Shown here: piece by piece, positions 1-10,075 of the stretch
Numbering within the stretch: the first letter of the stretch is position 1
How the letters are laid out: every line of letters starts with the position of its first letter
Source of the DNA: Alphaproteobacteria bacterium
GTDB lineage: Bacteria > Pseudomonadota > Alphaproteobacteria > Caulobacterales > Parvularculaceae
Assembly: GCA_016125425.1 (NCBI GenBank)
Contig: WGLT01000016.1
Location: 16,168 to 80,167, forward strand
Length of the DNA: 64,000 bases
Direction: 5' to 3'
The notes under the pieces: model-generated
Databases searched by the model: none
Told to the model about the DNA's origin: nothing
The model's input: the letters and a program-made list of their open reading frames with translations, nothing else
Program-made: the position numbers and the translations under genes

Positions 1-1654
1 TGTCGAATTTCTGCGTGCCGAGGCGCGGCAGGCGCGACGGCGATATCCAGAAGCGCTCGGGCGCCTTGAACTCGGCGAGACGCTTCAGGAAATGCGCGCG
101 GAATTTTTCAAGATCGATCGTGTGGCCCGGCTTCGGATAAACCGCGATCCCCACCCGCTCGCCGAGCTTTTCATCGGGAACCGAGAATACGGCCGCCTCC
201 GCGACGTCGTCATATTCATAGGCGACCTGCTCGACTTCGAGCACGGAAATGTTCTCGCCGCCGCGTATGATGATGTCCTTGATGCGGTCGACGATATAGA
301 GATAGTTCTCTTCGTCGAAACGCCCCAGATCGCCGGTGCGGAACCACCCGTCGGGCGTTATCGCGCTCTGGGTTTCTTCGGGAAGGTTGAGATAGCCGCG
401 GAAATTGGCGGCCGTCCGGATCCAGATTTCGCCGACCTCGCCGGTTTTCGCTTCGCCGGTCTCGGTCATGATCTTGATGTCGCAGGCGGGCGGCACGGGC
501 TTGCCGGTCGAATCGGGATGATCCTGGTATTCCTGCAGGGAGATCACGCAGCCAAGCGCGTTCGTTTCGCTTAATCCGTAGCCGGACGAAGGATTGGCGC
601 CCGGGAATTTCTTCTTGAGTTTGGCGACCTGATCGGGCGGACGCTTGGCGCCGCCCGAAGCGAGATCGATCAGACTCGGCATCGTCTTGTCGCCCGCGAC
701 GAGCATCATTTCATACGATTGGCTCGGCACGCCGACGAAATTCGTCAGCTCGTATTCGTTGATGAGGTCGATCGCCTGCCTGGCGTCCCAGCGATACATC
801 ATCACCATCTTGCGGCCGATCAGCCACGAGAACATGAACAGCGAATGCGATCCGGTGACGTGGAACAGCGGCACGCCGAGCAGCACGCCCGGATTATCGC
901 CGAGCGGGCTTGCTCCGTCGCGCGCCTCGCGAATGGCGGCGGCCACAAACGCCCATGACAGAAGCGTCGTTATCGCGCCGCGATGCGTGAGGATGACGCC
1001 CTTCGGGTTGCCGGTCGAGCCGGATGTGTAGACGATGGAGAAATCATCGTCGGGCGCGATATCGACCATGGGGGGCGTCGTGTTCTGGCTCGAGCCGATG
1101 ACTTCCGTATAAAGATGGTCCGCGCCTTCGCCCGCATCGCGCGCGAGAATGAGCGTCAGCCCGAATTTTTCACGCAGGGGTTTGAGGTATTCGAGGCGCT
1201 TGCCGTCGACGAAGATGAGTTTCACGCCGCAGTCGCCGAGCGCGTATTCGAACTCTTCCGTCTTCCACCACGCATTCAGGGGAACGACGACGGCGCCGAG
1301 CGAGATCACCGCCATATAGGCGACGCACCATTCGGGGTAGTTTCGCATGGCGATGGCCACGCGGTCGCCCTTCGAAACGCCGAATTGCGTTTTCAGCGCG
1401 TCGGCGAGGCGGCAGGCGCGCCGCCAAGTCTCGGCGTAGCTGAGGCGCTCGCCTTCATAGATGATGAAGTCCTTCTCGCCGTGCTGCGTCCCATACATGA
1501 AGACGCCTGCAAGGCTTGGCGGCGCGTTTTTGAAGACCCGGTAGGTAAGTCCCCGGATCTCCGCCTCGCCGACCGCAAACAAGGGTTCTTCGGCGAGAAT
1601 CCGCTTCTTCGCCGCTTCGAACTTTTGGGGATCGACGAAAATGTCCTCCGCCAT
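1..1654 (-). CDS. Long-chain fatty-acid/acyl-CoA synthetase (AMP-forming), C-terminus cut by window edge
   Basis: This is an adenylate-forming enzyme that activates a carboxylic acid with ATP and joins it to CoA. About 551 residues are in the window. The P-loop-like motif YTSGSTGNPKG is near residues 207-218, YGLSET near 356 and RTGDLG near 438. The C-terminal GTQKFD, with the conserved catalytic lysine at about residue 549, lies on the first ten bases of the window, so only a short tail is missing. The start ATG has a good AGGAGG site 9-10 bases upstream. The acid substrate cannot be read from the sequence; a fatty or aryl acid is likely. The gene stands 78 bases downstream of the flippase gene on the same strand, without obvious functional linkage. 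Confidence 0.9.
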   Translation of the reverse strand, partial: MAEDIFVDPQKFEAAKKRILAEEPLFAVGEAEIRGLTYRVFKNAPPSLAGVFMYGTQHGEKDFIIYEGERLSYAETWRRACRLADALKTQFGVSKGDRVAIAMRNYPEWCVAYMAVISLGAVVVPLNAWWKTEEFEYALGDCGVKLIFVDGKRLEYLKPLREKFGLTLILARDAGEGADHLYTEVIGSSQNTTPPMVDIAPDDDFSIVYTSGSTGNPKGVILTHRGAITTLLSWAFVAAAIREARDGASPLGDNPGVLLGVPLFHVTGSHSLFMFSWLIGRKMVMMYRWDARQAIDLINEYELTNFVGVPSQSYEMMLVAGDKTMPSLIDLASGGAKRPPDQVAKLKKKFPGANPSSGYGLSETNALGCVISLQEYQDHPDSTGKPVPPACDIKIMTETGEAKTGEVGEIWIRTAANFRGYLNLPEETQSAITPDGWFRTGDLGRFDEENYLYIVDRIKDIIIRGGENISVLEVEQVAYEYDDVAEAAVFSVPDEKLGERVGIAVYPKPGHTIDLEKFRAHFLKRLAEFKAPERFWISPSRLPRLGTQKFD

Positions 1655-1732
1655 CGGGCGCGTTCCTCCTGTGACCGCCGTCTCTTCTACCGGAGAAGAA
1701 AGCGGCGCGGAACAGCGGGCGGCGCCTCGATG

Positions 1733-3232
1733 TCAGGCGCGCGCGAGACGGGCGGCGCCGAGACGCAGGGCCGACAGCGCGGCCGACTCCGCGCCGCGCG
1801 GCGTTCCTTCCGCGCGCCAGAGCGCGAGATGCGCGCCGGCGTAAACGCACGCCCCGACCGCGATCTCGATCGCAAGACGCAGCGCGGGAGAGGCTTGCGC
1901 GAAGCCGGGCAGAAGGGGAAGCGCGATTCCGAGAACGAGCGCCATCGCGCCCGTTGCGGCGAAACTCCGCCGCGCGCTCCAGAACGGCTCCCAGAAAGGC
2001 CGGCCGCTCGCGCGCGCATAGACGCCAAGATTGAGCGCAATATGAATGAAGCCGCAGAGCGCGCTCGCAAGGATCGCGCCGGCGAGCCCGTAGGCGACGG
2101 ACGCCCAGACGAAGAGCGGAAAGCGGGTGAGGAAGAACAGGGTCTCGCGGAGGAAGACAAGGCGCGTCAGGCCGCGGGCCATCGCATAAAACTGCGTCGC
2201 CACCAGCAGCGTCTGAAGGCCGAGCACGGGCGCCAGCATTTCAACAACCGGAACCGCGGGCGCCCATTTATCGCCGAGAAGCAGCGGAATGAGATCGCGC
2301 GCGACAAAGGCGAAGCCGATCGCCGCCGGCATGGCGATCGCGCCGAGCGCTTCGACGCCGCGCAGGAAGGCGAGGCGCATGCGTTCGAGATCGCCCTGCA
2401 TGGCGGAAAGCCCTGGATAAATCGCGCGCGCGATCGGAACGGCGAGTTCGTTCGTCGGCAGATCGGCGAGCTGCATGCCGACATAATAGTTTCCGGTGAG
2501 CGAGGCGCCGACCGCGCGCGCCAGCACGAAAGCGTCGAGCTTGTTGTTCAGCGCCGCCATGAAAGACACGCCCGTCAGCCAGCCGGAAAAGCCGAGCACC
2601 TTCTGCAGCGAGGCGAAAGTCGGGCGCGGCAGATAGGGCCGCCAGACATAGGAAAGGGCGAGTTGCAGCGCGCCGCCGGCGAGAAAGCCGGCGATGATCG
2701 CCCAATAGCTGCGGAAGGCGATTGCGACGGCGATTGAAGCGGCGACGCCGACGAATTTGATCAGCGCGCTCGAAAGAAACTCCTTTGAGAAATCGAGCGC
2801 GCGTTCGAACTCGAAATAGCGCGGATTGACGAGGCCGTTCATCGCGGGATAGGCGGCGATCGCGGCGAAGATCGCCGCCATGCGCGGGTCGCCGCAGAAT
2901 TTCGCGGCGAAAGGCGCAGCGATCAGCAGAATGGCGGCGATGGCGAAGCCCCGGATCGCGGAGAGGGCGAACAGCGTGTCGAGATCGCGCCGGTCTGCGT
3001 CGCGAAACTTCACGACCGCCTGCGACACTCCGATATCGGAAAAGCCCTGGAGCAATTGCATGGCGGTGAGCCCGACCGCGACGAGGCCGAAATCCTCCGG
3101 CGCCAGCAGCCGGGCGAGGACGATCGTGTTAACGAAACCGAACAGCCGCATCAGCGCCCGGGCCGCGACAATGAACGCCGCCCCGCGCGCCGCGCGGCCC
3201 GCAAGACCTGTCATTTTGGCTCCGTCTTCCAT
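1733..3232 (-). CDS. Wzx/WzxC-type polysaccharide flippase (lipopolysaccharide biosynthesis protein)
   Basis: This is a 499-residue integral membrane protein of the polysaccharide-transporter (MOP) superfamily, which flips undecaprenyl-linked oligosaccharides across the inner membrane. It has about twelve to fourteen hydrophobic segments. The N-terminal signature RxxGFVNTIVLARLLxPEDFGLVA and the SDIGVSQAVV motif are typical of WzxC-like members. A second in-frame Met six codons in (3214) is an equally possible start. The gene is about 30 kb from the main exopolysaccharide locus of this window, which has no flippase of its own, so it could serve that pathway (inference). Confidence 0.85.
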   Translation of the reverse strand: MEDGAKMTGLAGRAARGAAFIVAARALMRLFGFVNTIVLARLLAPEDFGLVAVGLTAMQLLQGFSDIGVSQAVVKFRDADRRDLDTLFALSAIRGFAIAAILLIAAPFAAKFCGDPRMAAIFAAIAAYPAMNGLVNPRYFEFERALDFSKEFLSSALIKFVGVAASIAVAIAFRSYWAIIAGFLAGGALQLALSYVWRPYLPRPTFASLQKVLGFSGWLTGVSFMAALNNKLDAFVLARAVGASLTGNYYVGMQLADLPTNELAVPIARAIYPGLSAMQGDLERMRLAFLRGVEALGAIAMPAAIGFAFVARDLIPLLLGDKWAPAVPVVEMLAPVLGLQTLLVATQFYAMARGLTRLVFLRETLFFLTRFPLFVWASVAYGLAGAILASALCGFIHIALNLGVYARASGRPFWEPFWSARRSFAATGAMALVLGIALPLLPGFAQASPALRLAIEIAVGACVYAGAHLALWRAEGTPRGAESAALSALRLGAARLARA

Positions 3233-3376
3233 GTCTTAAGGGGCCGCCGGCTCCGCGCCGTCCCGCCCGATGCATGGATTGTTCCGCGCGACGTCCCGGA
3301 GGCGGCGCGCCTCTTGCGCCTCGCTGCGGCGCCGCTATGGTGCGCCCCCGTTTCCCGGCCGAAAGAGCGATACGAA

Positions 3377-4168
3377 ATGACGCACGCGTCCGCCGTCATG
3401 ACCGTGATGATGAACGCCGCCCGCAAGGCGGCGCGGGGGCTGCGCCGCGACTTCGGCGAGATCGAGGCGCTGCAGGTGTCGAAAAAGGGCGCGTCCGATT
3501 TCGTCACCGCCGCCGACATGCGCGCGGAGCAGACCATTTATGAGGAGCTGTCGAGGGCGCGGCCGAAATACGGATTCGTGATGGAGGAGCGCGGCGAAAT
3601 CGAAGGCGCCGACAACTCCAATCGCTGGATCGTCGACCCGCTCGACGGCACCACCAATTTCCTGCACGGCCTGCCGCAATTTGCGATCTCGATCGCGCTC
3701 GAGCGCGACCGTCAGCCCTATGCGGGCGTCGTTTATAATCCGGCGACGGACGAACTGTTCTGGGCCGAGAAAGGCGAGGGCGCATTCGTCAACGACCGGC
3801 GCATTCGCGTATCGGGCCGGCGCGATCTTGAAAGCGCGCTTTTCGCGACGGGCCTTCCCTTCAAAGGCCGCCCGGGGCGCGAGCGCTCGCTGAAGGAAGC
3901 CGACCGGGTTCTGTCGGAGACGGCGGGCATTCGCCGCTTCGGGGCGGCGGCGCTCGATCTCGCCTATGTCGCGGCGGGCCGCTTCGACGCCTATTGGGAG
4001 CGCGGGCTCAACAATTGGGATGTCGCGGCGGGCGTCGTTCTGGTGCGCGAAGCCGGCGGCGTCGTCACCGAAATCGAGGGCGGCGCGCGCCCCGCGCTCA
4101 CGGGCTCGATTCTCGCCGCCAACGCCGAGATCTACGAGCAGGCGAAAGCGCTTTTGAACTCCGTCTAA
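3377..4168 (+). CDS. suhB: Inositol monophosphatase family protein
   Basis: This is a 263-residue Mg-dependent phosphatase of the IMPase fold. Visible motifs are the metal-binding EE (VMEERGE), the signature WIVDPLDGTTNFLHG and the C-terminal NNWDVAAGVVLVREAGG. The open frame extends further upstream, but the family begins shortly before the ATG at 3377, where the protein length becomes the usual 260-270 residues. It probably hydrolyses inositol-1-phosphate or a related sugar phosphate; SuhB homologues also bind ribosomal antitermination complexes in enterobacteria. It ends overlapping by four bases the convergent small membrane-protein gene. A second member of the superfamily, cysQ, lies at 53556-54368. 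Confidence 0.9.
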   Translation: MTHASAVMTVMMNAARKAARGLRRDFGEIEALQVSKKGASDFVTAADMRAEQTIYEELSRARPKYGFVMEERGEIEGADNSNRWIVDPLDGTTNFLHGLPQFAISIALERDRQPYAGVVYNPATDELFWAEKGEGAFVNDRRIRVSGRRDLESALFATGLPFKGRPGRERSLKEADRVLSETAGIRRFGAAALDLAYVAAGRFDAYWERGLNNWDVAAGVVLVREAGGVVTEIEGGARPALTGSILAANAEIYEQAKALLNSV

Positions 4169-4539
4169 AACAGTCCGGCGATCAGGAAATTGTTGTAGAC
4201 GACCCAGGCGTTCACGGCGATCGCGGCGATGAAAATCGCCAGGACGATCCGGTGCGGAAACCACAACACCATGAAGCTGATCACGCCCTGAAGCGCCAGT
4301 TTGGCGATGATCCAGCCGAGCCCCAGATTCGCCATCGCCGCGCGCAAGACGGGATTAACCTCTTCGCCGGCGCCCGAATGCACGCTGAGAATGGTGGAAA
4401 CGATATCCGCGACGCCCACAATATTGTAAATGACGACGGCGATCGCCGCGATCAGCCCGGCGAGGCGGTTTTTGCGCGAATGGTGCGCTTCGTCGATCAG
4501 CCGGCGCCGGCGTTTTGCGGAAATGATCGACCAGACCAA
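4165..4539 (-). CDS. Small membrane protein, DUF5658-like
   Basis: This 124-residue protein has a basic N-terminus rich in Arg and Lys (ISAKRRRR), then about three transmembrane segments (roughly residues 25-50, 70-93 and 97-118). The loop containing VSTILSVHSGAGEEVNPVLRA resembles the D-x3-T...EaNP pattern of DUF5658 proteins; function is unknown. The start is a TTG at 4537-4539, chosen because a perfect AGGAGG lies six bases upstream of it. It is divergent from the large TIGR02302 gene, with about 120 bases between them that must hold both promoters. Confidence 0.7.
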   Translation of the reverse strand: MVWSIISAKRRRRLIDEAHHSRKNRLAGLIAAIAVVIYNIVGVADIVSTILSVHSGAGEEVNPVLRAAMANLGLGWIIAKLALQGVISFMVLWFPHRIVLAIFIAAIAVNAWVVYNNFLIAGLF

Positions 4540-4659
4540 AACTTACCTCCTCTTAAGCCCAAAGGCGGCCCGGAACGCGACAGCGAGAGGCCAATCGGCG
4601 GCGACGCGCGCGCGCCCGCAATCGACGGGGCGGGCGCGCGGGGGTAGACTGCAAGAACC

Positions 4660-7086
4660 ATGACGACAGCGCTGCGCAAGAGTCCACAGAGCGCGCCGAA
4701 AGCGCCGGCCGCGCCGCTCGCGATCGGCGCGGCGCGCCTCGTTTTGCTGTGGGAGCGAGTCTGGCCGCCTCTGCCGGCGATCCTTGCGCCGGCTTTTTTG
4801 ATACTGATTTTGGGCCTTTTCGGGGTGTGGCGGCTTGCGCCGGCCTGGCTCCATCTTGGCGCGCTCGTTTCGGCGGGGCTGTTAACCATCGCCGCGATCG
4901 CCGTTTTTGCGCGCCGCCTGCGCTGGCCGACCCGCCGCGAGGCGCTTGAACGCCTCGAAAGGGACGGGCGGCTGGCGCACGCGCCCTTGCAGGCGCTTGA
5001 GGACCGTCCTTTCGGCGCGAGCGCCGACCACCCGCTCTGGCGCGCGCATATGGAGGATATGAAAGCGCGCGCCCGCGCCGCCCGGCTCGGCGCGCCGCGC
5101 AAGAGCGCCGACGCGGTCGATCCCTTCTCTTTGCGCTTTCTGGCGCCGGGCCTGCTGCTCGTCGGTCTGGTCGCGGCCGGGCCGGAAACGGGCGCGCGCG
5201 TGGCGGAGGCCTTTTCGCCTCAACCGGGCGGCGCGAACGCCGCCGCGCTCGCCGATGTCTGGATCGAACCGCCCGCCTATACGGGCAAGGCGCCCATCTA
5301 TCTGCTGCGCGCGGGCGAGACGGTCGCCGCCGAGCGAGGGCAAATCGACGCGCCGCAAGGCTCAATCGTCGTCGCGCAAGGCGGCGCGCGCGCCGTTCGC
5401 CTCGCCTTGCGCACGGCGAACGGCGAAGCGAAGGGCGCCGCCGATCCGAAATCGCCCGGACGGACGACATTGACGCTCGCAAAAAGCGGCGTGTTGACCA
5501 TGCGCGTCGCCGGCGCCGCGCGCCGCTGGCTGATCGGGGTTCTTCCCGACAGGCCGCCGACGGTCGCCTTCGCGGGCGATCCGTCGACGACCGACGACGC
5601 GCGTCTCGCCGTCACGCTGTCAATCGACGATGACTACGGCGTCGTCTCCGGCGAACTTAAAATGCGGCTCGATCCCGACCAGCAGCGTCCGCTCGACGCG
5701 CCGCCTTTCGACGAAGAGACGATCCGTGAACGAAGAATTGTCGCGCTCGACGGCCTGACAGGCAAGTCGGGCGACCGGAATTTTGATCTCGACCTGCAAT
5801 CGGACCCTTGGGCGGGGCTCGTCGTCATCGCCTCCTTCGTCGTCAAGGACGGCGCCGGACAGACCGGAGAAAGCGACGAAAAGACGTTTCGACTGCCCGC
5901 CAAGCCCTTTTACAATCCGCTCGCGCGCGCCGTCGTCGAACAGCGCCAGACGCTCGCCGTCGCGCCGAGCGACTGGCCGCGCGCGGGCCGATCGCTCGAC
6001 GCGCTGACGCTCGCGCCTGAAAAATTCTACGACAGCACGACCGACTATCTTTTGATGCGCGCCGCCTTCTGGCGCGTCATGCGGTCGAGCGACGAAGGCT
6101 TTTCCGGCGTCGTCAATGAATTCTGGCCGCTCGCTCTCCAGCTCGAGGATCAAGCGCTCGAGCTCGCGCGCCGCCGCCTCGAGGCCGCGCAGGACGCCCT
6201 CAGAAAGGCGCTGGAGGAAGGCGCGAGCGATGAGAAGCTGAACAGGCTGGTCGAGGAGCTGCGCGCCGCGATGCAGGATTATCTGCAGGCGCTCGCCCAG
6301 TCCGGCGAGAAGATGGCCGATAGCGGCGCGTCGGCGGCGCAGACGCTCGATCCCGGCGATCTCGACAAAATGCTCGACCAGATCCGCAATCTCGCGCAAT
6401 CGGGCGCTGAGCGCGCGGCGCGCCAGGCGCTCAACGATCTTTCGAGCATTCTCAACAATCTGCGGCTTTCATCGGGCGCGGGCCGCGGAAGCGGCCAGAG
6501 CGGACAAGCGAGCGGAGGTCCGGCGAGCGAAGCGGGCGATCTCATCGGGCGCCAGCGCGATCTCGCCAACCGTTCGTTCGAACGCGGACAATCCTACGGC
6601 GCGCGCGGCGGCGATCTTGCGGGCGAGGAAGGCGGCATCGCCGGCGATCTCAAGAAGCTTCTCGACAAGCTGCCGAAGCAAGGCTCGGCCGCCGATCCCG
6701 GCGGCAAGGGCGCGGCCGCGCTCGGGGAGGCCCTTTCTTCCATGCGCGAGGCGCAGGATGCGTTGAACGCGGATAATTTCGACGCGGCGGGCACGGCGAT
6801 GGAGCAGGCGATCGCCAAGCTTCGCGACGGGGCGGAGGCGCTGGCGGAGGCGCAGATGAAACAGGCGCAGGGCCGGAACGGATCGGAAGGCGCGCCGTCA
6901 GGACAGGCGCTTGATCCGCTCGGCCGGCCGATCGGCTCGGCTTCGGGCCAGGGCGTCGATATTCCGGAAAAAACCGAACAGCAACGCGCGCGCGAAATTC
7001 TGGACGAATTGCGCCAGCGGCTTTCCGACGGCAAGCGCGATCAGGACGAAATCCAGTATCTCGAACGCCTGCTCGAGCGGTATTAG
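4660..7086 (+). CDS. TIGR02302 / DUF4175 family membrane protein
   Basis: This is an 808-residue protein of an alphaproteobacterial family of unknown role. Two transmembrane helices lie at about residues 33-85 and a third near 155-170. A large region with PPTV and DDYG motifs (Ig-like, probably periplasmic) follows, then a long helical Ala/Gln/Gly-rich C-terminal half containing phrases such as QRDLANRSFERG. The length is in the family's usual range of about 800-900. It is monocistronic here. The envelope location is inferred from the membrane segments; no enzymatic motif is visible. Confidence 0.85.
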   Translation: MTTALRKSPQSAPKAPAAPLAIGAARLVLLWERVWPPLPAILAPAFLILILGLFGVWRLAPAWLHLGALVSAGLLTIAAIAVFARRLRWPTRREALERLERDGRLAHAPLQALEDRPFGASADHPLWRAHMEDMKARARAARLGAPRKSADAVDPFSLRFLAPGLLLVGLVAAGPETGARVAEAFSPQPGGANAAALADVWIEPPAYTGKAPIYLLRAGETVAAERGQIDAPQGSIVVAQGGARAVRLALRTANGEAKGAADPKSPGRTTLTLAKSGVLTMRVAGAARRWLIGVLPDRPPTVAFAGDPSTTDDARLAVTLSIDDDYGVVSGELKMRLDPDQQRPLDAPPFDEETIRERRIVALDGLTGKSGDRNFDLDLQSDPWAGLVVIASFVVKDGAGQTGESDEKTFRLPAKPFYNPLARAVVEQRQTLAVAPSDWPRAGRSLDALTLAPEKFYDSTTDYLLMRAAFWRVMRSSDEGFSGVVNEFWPLALQLEDQALELARRRLEAAQDALRKALEEGASDEKLNRLVEELRAAMQDYLQALAQSGEKMADSGASAAQTLDPGDLDKMLDQIRNLAQSGAERAARQALNDLSSILNNLRLSSGAGRGSGQSGQASGGPASEAGDLIGRQRDLANRSFERGQSYGARGGDLAGEEGGIAGDLKKLLDKLPKQGSAADPGGKGAAALGEALSSMREAQDALNADNFDAAGTAMEQAIAKLRDGAEALAEAQMKQAQGRNGSEGAPSGQALDPLGRPIGSASGQGVDIPEKTEQQRAREILDELRQRLSDGKRDQDEIQYLERLLERY

Positions 7087-7201
7087 CATCCGCCGCCGCA
7101 AGGCCGGGACGCGATCTCGCCGATGAAGGATTTGAAGGTTCGCTGTGGCGAGATCATTCCGATCGCGCGCAACCATGGCTCGGTGGGCGAGGCGGACGGC
7201 T

Positions 7202-7846
7202 CTAGCCGCCGCGCGCCTGATAAATCCGGTGTTCGATGATGTGCATGCCGCAGTCGGCGACGGTCTTCAGCGTCATGAATACGGGCAATGCAAGGCCCGC
7301 GACCGCGCCGCCGAAAATGATCGCGAGATGCATCGGCAGGATGCGGATATAGGGATAGAACATCAGCGTACCCAGATTGGGCTTTTTGTCGCGAAAGTCG
7401 CGCGCCGCATTGTGACGCAGCGAAAAGACATGCGAGGCGGCGAGGCCGGCGACGGCGAATGCGGCGAGCGCGGCGCTGAGCGCCGGACGCGGCTCGATAG
7501 CCGGATGCGACATCGTCGAGAGAAAAACCGCGTAAACGAAATGGAAGAATCCGTAATGGAAGGCGAAGAAGACCGCTGTCGAACGCGCGGCGGCCCGCGT
7601 CTCCGGCACGGGCTTGCCGTTGCTGGTCAGACCTTTCGTGGTGAAGTCCTTTAAATTCCATATACGGACGAAATTCGTCGCGCCGATCGTGACCGACTGC
7701 CACCAGTAGATCCACATCACGTCCGCCGCAGACCAGCGCTGGGCGACGGCGAGAATCATGGACAGGAGATTGCCGGCGATGATTCCGAACAGCGAGGGAT
7801 CAAGCAGGGCGCTTTTCGCGCGGGGCGGCGGAAGCGTCGTCTCCAT
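7202..7846 (-). CDS. DUF6498-like multi-pass membrane protein
   Basis: This 214-residue integral membrane protein has about five or six hydrophobic segments. The WIYWWQSVTIG motif followed by FFAFHYGFFHFVY and a later YPYIRILPMH is the pattern of the DUF6498 family, whose function is unknown. The ATG at 7846 is preferred over farther in-frame starts because those would overlap the end of the upstream hpt gene. The two genes lie ten bases apart on the same strand and are likely cotranscribed. Histidines inside the membrane segments are conspicuous and could bind metal or haem (inference). Confidence 0.7.
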   Translation of the reverse strand: METTLPPPRAKSALLDPSLFGIIAGNLLSMILAVAQRWSAADVMWIYWWQSVTIGATNFVRIWNLKDFTTKGLTSNGKPVPETRAAARSTAVFFAFHYGFFHFVYAVFLSTMSHPAIEPRPALSAALAAFAVAGLAASHVFSLRHNAARDFRDKKPNLGTLMFYPYIRILPMHLAIIFGGAVAGLALPVFMTLKTVADCGMHIIEHRIYQARGG

Positions 7847-7856
7847 CGCTCCGCTC

Positions 7857-8369
7857 TCAACTGACGCCGATATAGGGAAGGCCGCGCCCGCGCCCGCCTT
7901 CGTCCATGCCGTAGCCGATGATGAACTCGTCTCCGGCGGCTTCGAAGCCGACATAATCGGCCGGGATGTCTTCGCTGCGGCCCGTCGCCTTGCGGATGAG
8001 CACGCAGATTTTCGCTGCGGCCGCGCCGCGGTCCAGAACCATGCGTCGCGCGAAATGAAGGCTCCGTCCGGTGTCGAGCACGTCGTCGACGATCAGAACC
8101 GAGCGGCCTTCCAGCGAAAGGGAGAAGTCTTTGAGCAGCGTGACGACGCCGGACGACGCGCGCGCGCCGCCATAGCTCGACAGCTGCACGAAATCGACAT
8201 CGGGGTCGGCGCCGGTGCGGTTGAGCGCGCGAAGAAGATCGGCGGCGAAGACGAAAGCGCCGGTCAGCACCGGCGCCATCAGGAAATTCGCGGGCAGATC
8301 GCGCGCGATCTCTGCGGCGAGCGCTTCGATCCGCGCCTTCACATCCGCTTCGGAGAACAGCACCCGCAT
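7857..8369 (-). CDS. hpt: Hypoxanthine (guanine) phosphoribosyltransferase
   Basis: This is a 170-residue type I phosphoribosyltransferase that salvages hypoxanthine or guanine with PRPP to give IMP or GMP. The PRPP-binding loop VLIVDDVLDTGRS is intact, as are the upstream VLTGAFVFAADLLR segment and the C-terminal EFIIGYGMDE with the acidic and aromatic residues that hold the purine. The start at 8369 (MRVLFSEADV) has an AAGGGG site; an in-frame ATG twelve codons earlier is less likely. It is followed at ten bases by the DUF6498-like gene. Confidence 0.92.
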   Translation of the reverse strand: MRVLFSEADVKARIEALAAEIARDLPANFLMAPVLTGAFVFAADLLRALNRTGADPDVDFVQLSSYGGARASSGVVTLLKDFSLSLEGRSVLIVDDVLDTGRSLHFARRMVLDRGAAAAKICVLIRKATGRSEDIPADYVGFEAAGDEFIIGYGMDEGGRGRGLPYIGVS

Positions 8370-8448
8370 GATCCGCCCCTTCCCGGCCAGCCCGCACGCT
8401 CGCAAGATTACCGCTCCCGCCGCGCCGTCAAGGGCCGAGGCGGGCCGA

Positions 8449-10026
8449 TTACTCGTCGCGCTTCAAAAGATCGCCGATTGCGGTTTTGTGCGCCGGCGCC
8501 GCCGGCGCGAAGGAAAGCGAGACCTCCGCAACCCCTTCCGGCGCCGGCGCGCGCGTTGAAAAGGCGGCGCTTTGGCCCGCGGGCACATCCGCTTCGTCGA
8601 GTTTGAAGGTCCAGCGCGACAGCAATTCGCCATGCGCGCCGAAGGCTTCGGCCTGCATCAGGGGCGTTTTCGCCGGAGCGGCGCCGTCATTCTTGAGCTC
8701 GCCGGTGATTTCGATCGTCGGTCCGCTCGTCGACATGGCGAGGCGATGGGCGACATTCTCGATCTTGAGGCCGTAAGGGTTGGCGTCGATTCCGATCACG
8801 GCGTAGGCGCCCGCCGCTTTCGGCCACATGACGACAATTTCGTTGCGGAAGGCGTAAGCGATGAAAGCGCTCGCCGTGACCGCGCCGACCCAGGCGGACC
8901 AGCCGAGCGCGCGCAGCGGCGTCAGGCGGTTTTTCTCGCGCGCTTCAGCGCGCCTGCGCGCCTTCCTGATAGCGCGCTCGAGCTCTTTCGGCTGCACGCG
9001 CAGCGCTGTGAAGAACTCCTCATTGAAAACGCGTTCGGCGATCGGCGCGAGATCGTCGAGGCGCGCCAGCGCGGTCGCGCGGCGGCGTTCGGCGCGAAGG
9101 CGTCGTCCGAATCCCCGCGCGGGCTCGTCTTCGTCCTCGCCGATGTCCTCGAAATCCGCGTCGACAATGCGCGCTTCGCGCGTTTCGCGGCGCATGTCTT
9201 CAAACGCGTCGTCCTCGAAACGCGGATAGTCGTCGCGGCGCGCATGGCGCTCGCCGCGACGTTCGTCGCGCGCGAACAGACGATCGTCATCGTCATCGTC
9301 GTCATGATCGAATTCGCGCCGTCCGCCCGTCCGGTCCCGGCGTTCTTCGGCGGCGCTCTCGCGCGCGGCGCGGGATTCTTCGGCGATGCGATCGCGCCAG
9401 CTCATCTCGCGATGGTCGTCGTCGCGTCTTGATTTCGGCCATTCGTCGTCATCGCCGCGCGCGCTTTCGTCGCGCGCATCGCGCCCGTCCCGCAAGCCGC
9501 CGCGCCGCGGCTCGTCTCGCGCTGCGTCCTCGCGTCCGCGGCGGAAGCTCCAGAAGGAAGACTCTTCGTCCTCGGCTTCGCGCAAGCTTTCGCGCGCAGG
9601 CTCATTCCTTTCGCCGCGATCGTTGCGGGCCGGGCGATCCCCTTCCGGGTCCCGCCATTCGTCGCGGCCGCGGCCTCGCGCCTCGCGCCGGTCTTCCGGC
9701 GCGCGTCGGTCCCGGTTTTCGGAAAAAAGCGAATCGCGCGTTCTCTCAGCGCGCGCGTTGTCGTCGGCGTCATGTTCAGCGAGACGCGCCTCGCCTTCGT
9801 CGTTTTCATCGCCGCGCGGCGCGTCTTCGGGGCCGCGTCGGCGGTTATCGGCGGTTTCAGCGCGCTGCGCCTTGACGCGCGGCGCCAGAAGGTCTTCGAC
9901 AGGCGCCGGCGCCGGGACGAACCAGCTCACCCCGCAGGCCGCGCAGCGAACCGACCGCCCGTCCGGGAGGAAGCGCTCGTCATCCACGTCATAGCGCGTG
10001 GCGCAATCAGGGCAGGAGATTATCAT
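8449..10026 (-). CDS. Zinc-ribbon (MJ0042-type) membrane protein with long charged linker
   Basis: This 525-residue protein opens with an MJ0042-type zinc finger (Cys5, Cys8, Cys28 and Cys31). It continues through an extremely charged, low-complexity stretch rich in Arg, Asp and Glu (about residues 60-330). It then has a transmembrane helix near residue 375 and a C-terminal extracytoplasmic domain carrying NDGAAP and SFAPAAP, similar to the FxLyD/DUF3426-type beta domain in related proteins. It lies divergent from ftsE with 49 bases between, an arrangement common in alphaproteobacteria. The role is unknown; a link to FtsEX-controlled envelope processes is only inference from position. Confidence 0.8.
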   Translation of the reverse strand: MIISCPDCATRYDVDDERFLPDGRSVRCAACGVSWFVPAPAPVEDLLAPRVKAQRAETADNRRRGPEDAPRGDENDEGEARLAEHDADDNARAERTRDSLFSENRDRRAPEDRREARGRGRDEWRDPEGDRPARNDRGERNEPARESLREAEDEESSFWSFRRGREDAARDEPRRGGLRDGRDARDESARGDDDEWPKSRRDDDHREMSWRDRIAEESRAARESAAEERRDRTGGRREFDHDDDDDDDRLFARDERRGERHARRDDYPRFEDDAFEDMRRETREARIVDADFEDIGEDEDEPARGFGRRLRAERRRATALARLDDLAPIAERVFNEEFFTALRVQPKELERAIRKARRRAEAREKNRLTPLRALGWSAWVGAVTASAFIAYAFRNEIVVMWPKAAGAYAVIGIDANPYGLKIENVAHRLAMSTSGPTIEITGELKNDGAAPAKTPLMQAEAFGAHGELLSRWTFKLDEADVPAGQSAAFSTRAPAPEGVAEVSLSFAPAAPAHKTAIGDLLKRDE

Positions 10027-10075
10027 GACGGCACAGAATCAGGGTTTGTCTGACGCCCGCGGCGCAGAGAACTGA

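Noticed and set aside
983..2737. A long plus-strand open frame (584 codons) opposite the synthetase and flippase genes
   Set aside because: It is antisense to two well-supported genes, is rich in Arg, Glu and Ala without any family motif, and is explained by high-GC codon bias.
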